DNA from: Deltaproteobacteria bacterium
GTDB lineage: Bacteria; Desulfobacterota; Desulfuromonadia; Geobacterales; Pseudopelobacteraceae
Length of the DNA: 64,000 nt
Direction of reading: 5' to 3'
NCBI GenBank assembly: GCA_021780495.1
Contig: JAJXYO010000062.1
Span: 22,302 to 86,301, forward strand
Shown: piece after piece, positions 55,545 through 64,000 of the stretch
How the letters are laid out: each line of letters opens with the position of its first letter
Position numbering within the stretch: position 1 is the stretch's first letter
Notes under the pieces: generated by a model
The model's input: the letters and a program-made list of their open reading frames with translations, nothing else
Told to the model about the DNA's origin: nothing
The model's database searches: none
Position numbers and translations under genes: made by a program

Positions 55545-56863
55545 TTCGGCCCCCCCCCGAATTTCCTGCGGATGCCAACGTCAAGTCCTTCCAGCTCTTC
55601 ATCAGTCATTATCCCGTCGAGATACGAGATAACAAGATTGAGCCGGCCATCGTACTGACTGCTGAAAAATCCAAGTCCGGGCGGCACCGGCACGCGCGGC
55701 ATGTGGAAGATATTTTCAATCGGGCTGTCCATGAACTCTTGCGACTGGTATGAGCTTTTACCGAGATGGGAATATGCGAAGGTTGCTATCTTGCCGTTCA
55801 TCGGAAAAGACATCAGCTTCCCGAAAAGGCCCCGTGGGACGATGCGGGTCAACAGGCTTGCGGCAGCCAGGTCCCGGGGAAATCCGGACTTTACCTGATC
55901 ATACATCTGTTGCTTGAACAGGGCGGCAAGCCCCTTTAAATCGGCCGCCAGCTCGACCGGGATCTGGTAAAAGAGATACGACACATGATTAAAAAACACC
56001 TCTTGCAGAGGCTCTTTGCCCGGCCTGAGATCCATTGTTACCGGAATCAGATAGCACGAACCGGTGCCAGGCCGAGACGCACACAGTTCATGCATGGCCT
56101 GAGTGATTACCGCCAGAAAGAATGAAGATTCCATTAGATAGCCCGCATCGCGATAGGCCTTTTCGTAAATCGCCGCAGTCTCCTGCCGGCTGAAGGTCAG
56201 CAGGCGGTAGCGGTATCCTTTGTCAGGCGCGGGCTGGATGGGCAAAGTCCGGGGGATAGATTTTGAGAGAGCAATGATTGCCCGGTTGACATTCTTGCCG
56301 GCCAGGAATTTACTTTTCCATTCCGTCAGTTCCGCTGAAGAGGTAAAAGCCATATCTCCGGATAACGAGCTGTCATCCAGGCTACTCTGAAACAGATTCA
56401 GAAATGATTCCGCGCCACGGGCATCGAACAGGCGATGGTCGAACCTCATGGCCAGGACGCAACGCCCTCCGGAGGTGAAAAGGTGAAAATCGATATATTC
56501 GTCGCCATCCGGAAACGGGCTATTGGCGTGTCGCACCAGTTCCGAAAACAGGAACTCGGGAGGAGAGTTCTCACGAATATTCGAGACATCCAGCCGAACG
56601 TCCCGCTCCATCGTTGCGGGGATCTTCCAGTAGGGGGTGAGTTTGAAGTCGCGGGCAACCTTCCCTTGCAGTACGGGGAATTGCCTGACAAAGCGATTGA
56701 GAGCGGTTCTGAGTTGTTGTTCCGATAACGGGGATTTAAGCGTCAGGACAATCTGGCAGACATTTCCCGAAGAGGTGACCGCCTTCATCATGTAATCGAG
56801 CGTATTAAGCACCCAATCCGAGCCGGACAGGTAACGCTTGCGCTTTGATACCAGCATGCCCAT
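55541..56863 (-). CDS. Condensation-fold (WES/PapA-like) acyltransferase
   Basis: 440 residues. The motif DHRLFDARG (D142, H143, D147) corresponds to the HHxxxDG of condensation-type acyltransferases, with Asp for the first His and Ala for Gly. The C-terminal segment YDGRLNLVISYLDGIM resembles the DFGWG region in position only. It could move an acyl chain from ACP to an alcohol or amine. Not seen in standard aryl-polyene clusters. Confidence 0.7.
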   Translation of the reverse strand: MGMLVSKRKRYLSGSDWVLNTLDYMMKAVTSSGNVCQIVLTLKSPLSEQQLRTALNRFVRQFPVLQGKVARDFKLTPYWKIPATMERDVRLDVSNIRENSPPEFLFSELVRHANSPFPDGDEYIDFHLFTSGGRCVLAMRFDHRLFDARGAESFLNLFQSSLDDSSLSGDMAFTSSAELTEWKSKFLAGKNVNRAIIALSKSIPRTLPIQPAPDKGYRYRLLTFSRQETAAIYEKAYRDAGYLMESSFFLAVITQAMHELCASRPGTGSCYLIPVTMDLRPGKEPLQEVFFNHVSYLFYQIPVELAADLKGLAALFKQQMYDQVKSGFPRDLAAASLLTRIVPRGLFGKLMSFPMNGKIATFAYSHLGKSSYQSQEFMDSPIENIFHMPRVPVPPGLGFFSSQYDGRLNLVISYLDGIMTDEELEGLDVGIRRKFGGGPK

Positions 56864-56869
56864 CCGGAA

Positions 56870-57112
56870 CTACAGGTTTCGGCTGATGAACAAAGCAAGG
56901 CTGTGAACGGTCTCAAAGTCCTGTTTGGTCAGATCTGATGCAATCAGCTCAAGCTTGAAGTTTTTTTCGATGAACACGAGAATTTCCACAAACCCGAGTG
57001 AGTCGATTCCCATGTCATGGAACGGTTTGTCCGGGGTGATTTCATTTGGTTCCAGGTTTTTAATGGACGAGATACCCTGAATCAATATGTTTTCTATCTC
57101 TTGAGCGGTCAT
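56870..57112 (-). CDS. Acyl carrier protein 2
   Basis: 80 residues with phosphopantetheine site Ser38 in GIDSLGFVE. It lies between the KS-like protein and the acyltransferase. One of two ACPs in the cluster; they are clearly different in sequence, suggesting separate partners (starter versus extension). Confidence 0.92.
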   Translation of the reverse strand: MTAQEIENILIQGISSIKNLEPNEITPDKPFHDMGIDSLGFVEILVFIEKNFKLELIASDLTKQDFETVHSLALFISRNL

Positions 57113-57140
57113 GACTATAAGAACCTCGTATGGAGTATGG

Positions 57141-58214
57141 TTACGTCAACTTTGAAAGATACACGACACTCTTCTCTCCAAAACAGTTGCATCCGATGCT
57201 GCGAATCGATCCGATATGCGCAGGACCGGTTTCGCTAAGCAGGAGAAGTGCGTGCGGATTGTCCAGAACCGGTGCCGCGTAGTGTGTCTGCTGCTTCAGC
57301 ATAAGAGCGGCGGTTGCAAGATTGAACGCTCCTCCGATCATCATGGAGCCGAAAATGGGGGCATACGCGGTTGTAAGGGTATCCGGCGAGAGAGCGGAAA
57401 GATAGGCCGACTCGTCCGGCAACATGCCGTCGGCGTCGATGAGATTGATATCGACCGGTTTGCCGCAATCGGGATCACCACTGGTAGATACGGAGTCAAT
57501 CGAACAATAGGCGGAATCGGTCCGATCGTTGCCCAGGAGAAAAAACAACGCGCCCTCACCCGGCACCTGACAGGTCGGATTGAACACAAAGGGCTTGATC
57601 CTGCCATCCTGTGCGGCAGTAAGTTTCTGCTCCGCAATGTAGCCCAGAACATCACCGTATTGATCCACTGCACCGGCCAGCAGATAATCACACCGTCCCT
57701 GTTCAAGCCACGTCTGGGCAAGCTGCAACGCGGACTGAAACGAAAACCGGAATTGCGTTACCGTCAGTGTCGGCCCCCGGATGTTCAGCGATGAGGAGAC
57801 ATAGGAAGCAGCGGCATTATGAACGGAGTTGGAAAAGGTGGTCGGTGAGACCGCGGCGTCACCATAATCCAGAATACCGTCCAGGAAATCAAAGGTTGTC
57901 ACCTGGGCACCAAAGGCAGTGGCAAGAATGATTCCGATCTTCTTCCGGGCAATATCAGCGATGCCACTGTCGGCAAGGGCGTCAGCCGCTGCAAGCACCG
58001 ACATCTTGCTCAGCTTGTCGGCGCGGCGAAGCTTCTTGAGCAGGGACCGGTCCTGAACGGCATCCAGATCGACCTGATAGACCGGGCGCGTGTTCCCTTC
58101 CGTTCGGGGAACATCCATCTCGGCGGGCTTCACCCAGCCGGAGCGCAGAGAGTTTTCGAGAACACCGATCCCCTGCCCTCGTGTGAAGATAATGCCGGTT
58201 CCGAGAATCTTCAT
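57141..58214 (-). CDS. Ketosynthase-like protein lacking catalytic residues (CLF-like)
   Basis: 357 residues, thiolase fold. Where its neighbour has TVVNACSSG, this protein reads TVTQFRFSF: the catalytic Cys is replaced by Arg156. Neither His motif survives: HGTGT has become IDADG and the GHTLGAAG region reads GSMMIGGA. It cannot be a KS on its own. By analogy with KSalpha/CLF pairs it probably dimerises with the intact KS encoded just upstream (4-bp overlap) and sets chain length. Confidence 0.85.
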   Translation of the reverse strand: MKILGTGIIFTRGQGIGVLENSLRSGWVKPAEMDVPRTEGNTRPVYQVDLDAVQDRSLLKKLRRADKLSKMSVLAAADALADSGIADIARKKIGIILATAFGAQVTTFDFLDGILDYGDAAVSPTTFSNSVHNAAASYVSSSLNIRGPTLTVTQFRFSFQSALQLAQTWLEQGRCDYLLAGAVDQYGDVLGYIAEQKLTAAQDGRIKPFVFNPTCQVPGEGALFFLLGNDRTDSAYCSIDSVSTSGDPDCGKPVDINLIDADGMLPDESAYLSALSPDTLTTAYAPIFGSMMIGGAFNLATAALMLKQQTHYAAPVLDNPHALLLLSETGPAHIGSIRSIGCNCFGEKSVVYLSKLT

Positions 58215-59389
58215 TCTGTTGCTCCCCGGCCGATGACGATTGCGGCGTTGTTACCACCAAAGGCCAGTGACGTCGAGACGGCATATCGGCCGCTGATGAG
58301 GGTCTTTTCCCTGATCGGCGCCAGGGGAATGGACTCGTCCTGATTGAGGAAACCGGCGCTGGCGGGTATCCACCCTTCCCTGAGGCCGGCGGCAGTGAAG
58401 ACGGCCTCCAGCCCTCCGGCTGCGCCGAGCGTATGCCCCGTGTATCCTTTGGTCGACAGCATCTTCAGTTCCGATCCGAAGATCTCCTCCAGCACCTTGC
58501 CTTCCACCTGATCGTTGTCGAATGTTCCGGTACCGTGGGCATTGACAAAAGCGACATCCCGAGGGGCAATCCCCGCCTCGGCAAGGGCCGCACGCAGTGA
58601 GGCTTTTAGACCGGCGCCATCGGGACTGGGTGCGGTAAGATGATACGCGTCACTCAGCGAACCGTAGCCTCCCAGGAAGAGATCCGACGACACACCGCGC
58701 CGCTGTGCACTGTTTTTTTTCTCGATCACCATGATCCCGGCGCCTTCCCCCAGGTTCAAACCTTTACGATCCCGGTCAAAGGGGGCACACAGTCCGGGAT
58801 TGACAATGCCGAGTGAGCCAAAACCGCAATAGGGGATATGGTTCAGTTCGTCTGCCCCGCCAGCGATGACGATATCGCACAGATCGCTTTTGAGCCACGA
58901 CAAGGCGACGCCGATCGCATCGGTACCGGAAGAGCAGGCATTCACCACCGTCAGGACCGGACCGCGCGCCTTGATCCTGCGGGCAATGTATGCCGAGATA
59001 TTCCCCTTCAGGTAGCGGTCCACCGCAAGCAGCGATGTGAAATCCTGCTGGCGGTAGGAGGTGTAAAACTGCAGATCGTTCAGCTGGCTCGCTACGGTCG
59101 TCCCCAGGCAGACGCCAACGCGGCACCCCGAAAGGTCATCGATACGGGCCTCTGCCAGCGCCTGATCCAGAGCGATCAACGCCAGACTGAGCGTACGTTG
59201 CCCTTCCAGGGCATACTCCTGAGGAACATGCTTCACCTCGAAGACAGGGCAATCCGTTACTGTCGGAAAAAGAGTCACCGATCCTGCATTCCGCTGAACG
59301 CGAGCAAACGAATCCAGTGTCTCCGCAAGGCCAATACCGGCGGCGGAGACAGCGCCCATTCCTGTTATGAGTATGTCGGCTCGATTCAT
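58211..59389 (-). CDS. Beta-ketoacyl-ACP synthase (FabF-like), catalytically intact
   Basis: 392 residues. Cys152 (VVNACSSG), His285 (NAHGTGT), Lys314 and His319 (KGYTGHTLGAAGG) are all in place. It would condense malonyl-ACP with the growing chain. Overlaps the deacetylase and the KS-like gene by 4 bp each, so the three are translationally coupled. Confidence 0.93.
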   Translation of the reverse strand: MNRADILITGMGAVSAAGIGLAETLDSFARVQRNAGSVTLFPTVTDCPVFEVKHVPQEYALEGQRTLSLALIALDQALAEARIDDLSGCRVGVCLGTTVASQLNDLQFYTSYRQQDFTSLLAVDRYLKGNISAYIARRIKARGPVLTVVNACSSGTDAIGVALSWLKSDLCDIVIAGGADELNHIPYCGFGSLGIVNPGLCAPFDRDRKGLNLGEGAGIMVIEKKNSAQRRGVSSDLFLGGYGSLSDAYHLTAPSPDGAGLKASLRAALAEAGIAPRDVAFVNAHGTGTFDNDQVEGKVLEEIFGSELKMLSTKGYTGHTLGAAGGLEAVFTAAGLREGWIPASAGFLNQDESIPLAPIREKTLISGRYAVSTSLAFGGNNAAIVIGRGATE

Positions 59390-60327
59390 TTCTTCGGCAC
59401 CCCCAGCAGATCCAGCCCCTGATCGGTGGTCACTATTTTCATGTCCGGGTAGCGCGTGTGGATATAGCTGATCATATCACTCAACAGAGTCAGATCATTA
59501 TACATTATGTAGTCAATACGGGCGGTTGCGCCGCTACTGACCCCGGTTATGGTCTCACCCGGCTGCGGGACCCCGGAAAACGGCACAATATACATATACG
59601 AACCGTACAACGGAAACCAGTGGGTGGTGGTGTACCTGGCGGTTATTCCGGAAGGCCTGAGTGTTACTGCTTCACCCTTGGTGAATATCCCGTGTGAGTC
59701 CGTTATTTTTACTTTGGCATCTATTTCGTGCGTGTAAAAGATCAGCCAGGATTTATCCCGGTAGGCCTGATCGATGTGGCTCTCCATCAGCGGAAGATCG
59801 TGCTTTAAGGCAAAAGACTTCAAAAAATAAGGGTCGAACTGCCCCAGATTGAATGAGTTTGTACCTCCTCTGCCGGACCGGTAATATTTTCTGACAATTG
59901 ACCGGACAGTTTCATTGTTTTTGTTAAAAGGGTAGACGAGATTATTAACCGTAAGACCCATACCCTCCAATATTTTTTTGGATCGCAACAGCTCATCTTC
60001 AAGCCGGGGTGTTGTCAGGGAATTCAGGTTCGGATGGGACACCGTATGGTCCATAATCTCCCAGCCCGCTTTCTGAAGTGCTATAATCTGGGCGGGCGTC
60101 AGATGGTATGGCGTATTGATCCGATCGGTGGTAATGGCGGAGCAGGCAACGGCCCCCTGCGCCGCAAAAATCTTCTTTCCCACGAGATAGTCGGTATCAT
60201 TGCCATCATCAAGAACAAACGTGACTAAGGGAATCGATCCGACTGTCGGGATATCCGGACGGTGACCAACAGCGCTGCAGGACATCAGGAGAAACGACAC
60301 CAGAACAACCAGAGCAAATCGACACAT
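59386..60327 (-). CDS. Lipoprotein polysaccharide deacetylase (NodB-like)
   Basis: 313 residues, lipobox LMSC (Cys17). NodB fold: FVLDDGNDTDY in place of the usual FDDG(...)D, and HTVSHPNL, the H(S/T)xxH metal motif. The terminal part has an additional ~55-residue beta-rich segment (SGITARYTTTHWFPLYG to ATARIDYI) not typical of NodB. It sits in the cluster between ACP 1 and the KS. Might deacylate or trim a glycolipid product in the periplasm. Confidence 0.82.
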   Translation of the reverse strand: MCRFALVVLVSFLLMSCSAVGHRPDIPTVGSIPLVTFVLDDGNDTDYLVGKKIFAAQGAVACSAITTDRINTPYHLTPAQIIALQKAGWEIMDHTVSHPNLNSLTTPRLEDELLRSKKILEGMGLTVNNLVYPFNKNNETVRSIVRKYYRSGRGGTNSFNLGQFDPYFLKSFALKHDLPLMESHIDQAYRDKSWLIFYTHEIDAKVKITDSHGIFTKGEAVTLRPSGITARYTTTHWFPLYGSYMYIVPFSGVPQPGETITGVSSGATARIDYIMYNDLTLLSDMISYIHTRYPDMKIVTTDQGLDLLGVPKK

Positions 60328-60344
60328 GACATTTCCGATATTCG

Positions 60345-60629
60345 TCAGGATTTTTTCCCCTTATTGTCATAAATGAAGTTGGCGATGGTATTTATGGAGT
60401 AAAAGATCTCTTTCCCTTGATCCATATTTTTGATCTCCAGGCCAAAGTTCCGTTGTAACAGAACGACTATTTCGACGGCATCGAGAGAATCCAGCCCCAA
60501 TCCCTCACCGAACAGAATCTCATCATCCCCTATTTCCTCGGGTTTGACATCCTCAAGCGCCAAGTCCCGCGCAATCATCTCTTTGAGATCCTTGCGGATT
60601 TTCTGTAATTCCAGTTCCTTATTCTCCAT
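60345..60629 (-). CDS. Acyl carrier protein 1
   Basis: 94 residues from the ATG at 60629 (AAGGAGAGTGTT upstream); the longer frame overlaps the acyltransferase end. Phosphopantetheine site Ser48 in GLGLDSLDAVE. It has a longer N-terminal helix than ACP 2. Confidence 0.92.
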   Translation of the reverse strand: MENKELELQKIRKDLKEMIARDLALEDVKPEEIGDDEILFGEGLGLDSLDAVEIVVLLQRNFGLEIKNMDQGKEIFYSINTIANFIYDNKGKKS

Positions 60630-60657
60630 AACACTCTCCTTATCAGATTTTGATACC

Positions 60658-61563
60658 TTATTGATTGGATTGCCATACATCGCGAAATGCAAACCATTGA
60701 AAGGGATAGGCCTTCACGTACCCTTCCAGCACATCGGCAAACTCTTGCAGGGCAACCCTGATCTCTTCATCCTTCTTACCACGAATACCAGCCGGCGCCG
60801 GGATTATGTGGGAAACGTCGACAACATATTTATTCACGCCGGTTTTTGCCGACAGGAAAACAACTACAGGGCACTGCACCGCGGATGCAAGACTGAATGC
60901 ACCATACGGGAAATGCACATTTTCTCCAAGAAACAAGGCTTCAGCAGCGCTAAAACCGTAAGTCCGATCCCCCATGATCGAAACGATATGACCCTTTTTG
61001 ATGGCCTTCATCGCCTCGATAACCCCACTCAATGAGTCATCGGTAGAGATGATCCTGACGTTTTCCTCTTCCTTGTCAATATTCAACGCCTTTTTGACAG
61101 CGGCGTTATCTTCGGGCCGCATCATCAGGTAGACCGTCTTGCCGAACCGGCTGAGCGCCGTCATGGCAACCTGCCAGTTCCCTACATGAGCGGTCAACAG
61201 GATAAAACCTTTCCCTTCATCTGACAGGCGCTGTATCTTCTCGTAGCCACGTATATCTATGGCCATATCCTTATATCCGGCCGCTAGGGCATACCGGTCG
61301 ATAAGGCTTTTGCCCTGGCTGACGAAGAGAAGATAGACATCGAACAGTTGTCTGATCGATCCGTGCTCCGGGAAACGTCGCCTGGTATAGGCCAGGGAGG
61401 CTGCAACCAGCGGCCGATCAATAATCAGATAGTACAGGCCGACGAAATAGAGCAGCCCATATGAGCCTCCCAGACCGAAAAATCTGACTGCGGTGCGGAA
61501 GAACCAGAAACCGAGCTGGTTGCCCCGCTTACGCTCAACACCCTTCTTTTGAGCCATGAGCAA
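60658..61563 (-). CDS. LpxL/HtrB-like lysophospholipid acyltransferase
   Basis: 301 residues (Met at 61563 or 61557). N-terminal TM helix, then LLTAHVGNWQVA with the catalytic His and, in place of HxxxxD, the HxxNW variant seen in aryl-polyene-type LPLATs. MGDRTYG and FLGENVHFPYGAFSLA follow. It likely transfers the finished acyl chain from ACP to a lipid anchor at the inner membrane. It overlaps the GT2 gene by 23-29 bp. Confidence 0.88.
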   Translation of the reverse strand: MLMAQKKGVERKRGNQLGFWFFRTAVRFFGLGGSYGLLYFVGLYYLIIDRPLVAASLAYTRRRFPEHGSIRQLFDVYLLFVSQGKSLIDRYALAAGYKDMAIDIRGYEKIQRLSDEGKGFILLTAHVGNWQVAMTALSRFGKTVYLMMRPEDNAAVKKALNIDKEEENVRIISTDDSLSGVIEAMKAIKKGHIVSIMGDRTYGFSAAEALFLGENVHFPYGAFSLASAVQCPVVVFLSAKTGVNKYVVDVSHIIPAPAGIRGKKDEEIRVALQEFADVLEGYVKAYPFQWFAFRDVWQSNQ

Positions 61564-62734
61564 TCCGGACTTTTATTATTGCAGCAGCTGTCACATACAT
61601 GGCGGTGCCGATCAGCAGGGCAGCAAGCGGGGCGATGATCAAAGAGCCTAAAAACCACTCAAACAATCGTGAAGAAAACTGCTGAAACACCGTCGCAAAC
61701 GACAGGTTTGTCAACCAGCGGCCATGCCGCAGGTAATACCCCACCTCAATGCAGAGCGCCGGTATAAAGGGCGGGACCGCCAGATGCTGGACATTCAGCG
61801 CCACGATCTTGTTCAGGTTAAAGCGCATCGAAAAATAAAAAATAACGACCGAATGCATGAACAGGATCGGAAGCACGGCTATGAACATGCCGACAGCTGC
61901 CGACAGCGCCAATCCTTCGGGGGTCGCACTTTCCTTCAGGAGCATTTTAAGAACCTTGGCCGGATGACGCAATAACGAGACATCAAGGGTGTTCCGGGTT
62001 TCCACCAGCTTCTGGTGCCTGATCGGCAACAGACGTCTTCCGACCAGCATCGAATGAATCCCGGTCAGACGCAGATTGTCCAAAAAAGGTTTGAAACTTG
62101 AAACCCGCTCTTCCGGTCTCGGATACACAACGCCAATGTCGACAGTTGTCAGGGCGAGCCCTCCCCACGCTGCCTTGGCCAAGACCTCGGCCTCAAAATC
62201 GTAGTGGGCACCCTTGAAGGTCATCTGATTGAGATATTTCACAGGATAGGCACGAAATCCGCTCTGGCAATCTCCGACTATCTTGCCGGTTTCCACCAGC
62301 AGCCAGAAGTTGGCAAACGACCTGCCGAAACGGCTGGCAGCAGGAACGTTATCCGTGGTAAAGTCCCGGCAACCGATTATGATACCTGGTGTGTCCTCCT
62401 GTATCAACGGCAGGAATTTTCGTATATCCTGAGGAAGGTGCTGACCATCCGCATCGATGGTGATCATGTACTGACCACCCTGCGCTTCAATATAGCGCGC
62501 TGCCGTGAGTATGGCCTGTCCCTTTCCCAGGTTTGCGGCATGCGTCAACACCACAACGTCGAGCCCCGAGAGCAGTTCTCTCAGATCGCCATCCGTACAG
62601 CCATCGTCAACCACCACGACATGAGATACGATCTCACGGCACGCCGCCGCCACCTGTCGCACGGTTTTCCTGTTATTATAGACCGGCAGCGCGCACCAGA
62701 CAGATTCCAGCGTGGCGGGACTATTCTGCTGCAT
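61535..62734 (-). CDS. Family 2 glycosyltransferase fused to DUF2062
   Basis: 399 residues. GT-A domain with ALPVYNN, VVDDGCTDG and IDADGQHLPQD (~8-215), then three to four TM helices with the DUF2062 pattern (ATPEGLALSAAVGMFIAVLP). The fused form is found in lipid-linked clusters such as aryl polyene. Likely glycosylates a lipid carrier. Overlaps the radical SAM gene by 14 bp. Confidence 0.87.
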   Translation of the reverse strand: MQQNSPATLESVWCALPVYNNRKTVRQVAAACREIVSHVVVVDDGCTDGDLRELLSGLDVVVLTHAANLGKGQAILTAARYIEAQGGQYMITIDADGQHLPQDIRKFLPLIQEDTPGIIIGCRDFTTDNVPAASRFGRSFANFWLLVETGKIVGDCQSGFRAYPVKYLNQMTFKGAHYDFEAEVLAKAAWGGLALTTVDIGVVYPRPEERVSSFKPFLDNLRLTGIHSMLVGRRLLPIRHQKLVETRNTLDVSLLRHPAKVLKMLLKESATPEGLALSAAVGMFIAVLPILFMHSVVIFYFSMRFNLNKIVALNVQHLAVPPFIPALCIEVGYYLRHGRWLTNLSFATVFQQFSSRLFEWFLGSLIIAPLAALLIGTAMYVTAAAIIKVRIAHGSKEGC

Positions 62735-64000
62735 GCTTTTTCCTCTTTCTGGTTCTTTCGCCAGAAATCAGCAGATCCCATAATGGACCGGTATAGCCAA
62801 GTTTATGAAGCATCTGCAGGCTTCCTTCCATTGCATCGGGCGGGAACACGCAATGGCGCACCCCGGCAAAGGCATGTGTCAAGGTTTCTTCCAGCCATTT
62901 TGTATCCACGGCCGGTGAAACATAATAGGTAGGCTGCAACAGCCCGTCGGCTGCAGAAATGATATGTTCCTTGATCGCAATCCGTTCAAGCGGAGTATTG
63001 GGCAGAATCCGGATCCCCATAAAAATAAATGATACGCATTTTTGTAATCCCAGAATATTTCTGATCCCCTCCTGCACCGTCTCTTCGGTCTCGCCCGGAC
63101 CGCCAAACATGAAGAAGTGGGACGTTGCGATGCCATGCCGTGCAAGGAGTTCATTGCATTCCACCACATCCTGGAAGGTGAAGTTTTTACCCATGGCTCT
63201 CAAGGTCGTATCACAGGCAGCATCCGCCCCGACCTCGGCTGATGCAAACCCGGTCTTTTTCATGCGTTCAACGATATCGTCGGTCAAACCACCAGGCTTG
63301 ATAAATCCGGTCCAGGGCATGCAGATGTCTCTGCGCTGCATCTCGTCAACCACTTCCAGATAAGCTCCTTCATCATCGTTAAATACCGAATCGACGAAGA
63401 AAATATATTTGGTCTTGTGCTTGTCGCGCAGCAGCTCAATGTCGTCAACGACTTCCCGCGCATCTCGCCTGCGAAGTTCCGTCCCTTCCAGCAGGGGATA
63501 CGTACAGTACACACACTTGTAGGCACATCCACGTTTGGTCTGAATTGAAGCGATGTTGCCGCTATGCAGATAATACTCGACCAGCTGCTCATCGTAGAGC
63601 GCCGATTTGATCGATCCGCCCGGCAGTCGTGCAGCGGGCCCGATAAGCCGTTCCCGAGGATACACCCCCTGCTCGGCATTGTTGGCAAATTCAACCGCCA
63701 GCAGCTCCCCTTCCCCGATGATGCCGAAATCGGCACCGGTTTCCTGCAGTATCAGATCAGGAATAAGTGAAAAGCCGGCGCCGCCAAGCAACACCTTTGC
63801 ATCGGTATGTTTCCTGATAGTGGAAACAATATTCCGGACGTTCCGGATATAATACTGCTCGTTCATCAGATTCACATTATCGATGTTACGAATCGATATC
63901 CCGATCAGGTCGGGTTTGAACAGTCCCACCTCATCGCCGATCGCTTCGAGGGAAGAATTTTGCAGTAAGAAATCCGTCTGTTGAACCGTATGCCCCGACT
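62721..64000 (-). CDS. B12-binding radical SAM protein, 5'-partial
   Basis: The frame stays open to the window end, so the true start lies upstream; a GTG at 63929 is not the start. Visible from its N-terminal side: part of a cobalamin-binding domain (DLIGISIRNID, then VLLGGAGFSLIPDLILQETG), the radical SAM cluster CAYKCVYCTYP (CxxxCxxC), and a C-terminal TIM-barrel portion with FFMFGGPGETEE. It could methylate or rearrange an unactivated carbon in the chain or head group. Confidence 0.9.
   Translation of the reverse strand, partial: SGHTVQQTDFLLQNSSLEAIGDEVGLFKPDLIGISIRNIDNVNLMNEQYYIRNVRNIVSTIRKHTDAKVLLGGAGFSLIPDLILQETGADFGIIGEGELLAVEFANNAEQGVYPRERLIGPAARLPGGSIKSALYDEQLVEYYLHSGNIASIQTKRGCAYKCVYCTYPLLEGTELRRRDAREVVDDIELLRDKHKTKYIFFVDSVFNDDEGAYLEVVDEMQRRDICMPWTGFIKPGGLTDDIVERMKKTGFASAEVGADAACDTTLRAMGKNFTFQDVVECNELLARHGIATSHFFMFGGPGETEETVQEGIRNILGLQKCVSFIFMGIRILPNTPLERIAIKEHIISAADGLLQPTYYVSPAVDTKWLEETLTHAFAGVRHCVFPPDAMEGSLQMLHKLGYTGPLWDLLISGERTRKRKKHAAE

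Overview
The window looks like a chromosomal segment of a Gram-negative anaerobe or microaerophile of the Desulfuromonadales (Geobacter/Pelobacter/Desulfuromonas group). This is an inference from gene content and order: trpA-accD-folC-lptD, yebC-(msrA)-ruvC-ruvA, argS-SPOR, mutS-amidase-rsmI-ugd-uxs-ftsB, cytochrome bd with CydDC, and small c-type lifestyle genes such as YceI and a periplasmic OB-fold protein. No rRNA, CRISPR array, intact insertion sequence or prophage was seen.

Layout. (1) 1-5.9 kb: a TPR/peptidase-MA protein (5' end outside the window), two NosL-like periplasmic proteins, a small membrane protein, an FtsX-type permease, its ATPase and a polytopic membrane protein with a CxxC. 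Together they look like a metal-handling or maturation ABC module. A stand-alone receiver domain follows. (2) 6.2-10.5 kb: RNA-metabolism genes, namely a RIO-family kinase, an RluA-type pseudouridine synthase and RNase R. The rnr gene carries an in-frame 174-bp palindromic element with an eight-copy 18-bp tandem repeat. (3) 10.6-13.4 kb: a lower-GC accessory island, all on the minus strand. It holds hipBA, a zinc-ribbon gene with the boundaries and attC-like site of an integron gene cassette (no integrase seen), and a small Cys-rich reading frame interrupted by one in-frame TGA. (4) 13.5-21.1 kb: tatC, a 37-codon remnant of a phosphofructokinase gene, an Rrf2-type regulator, then cydD-cydC and cydA-cydB for a bd-type quinol oxidase. 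(5) 21.3-29.9 kb: two lipoproteins, a chemoreceptor, and trpA-accD-folC-lptD. (6) 30-36.4 kb: methyltransferase, OB-fold periplasmic protein, queC, ruvA, ruvC, msrA, yebC, a lipoprotein, tRNA-Cys and tRNA-Pro. (7) 36.4-46.6 kb: a minus-strand block from mutS through amidase, rsmI, ugd, uxs, ftsB, argS to a SPOR protein. (8) 46.7-52.1 kb: a hybrid histidine kinase with an HPt partner, pta, a secreted protein and YceI.

(9) 52.2-64.0 kb: the most distinctive part, twelve tightly packed minus-strand genes running out of the window. In transcription order they are a B12-binding radical SAM enzyme, GT2-DUF2062, LPLAT acyltransferase, ACP, lipoprotein polysaccharide deacetylase, an active ketosynthase, a ketosynthase-like protein lacking all catalytic residues (CLF-like), a second ACP, a condensation-fold acyltransferase, an FAD oxidoreductase, an adenylating ligase and a methyltransferase. 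Most junctions are 4-nt ATGA overlaps. The gene set resembles aryl-polyene/type II PKS-like lipid clusters, but the product cannot be read from the sequence.
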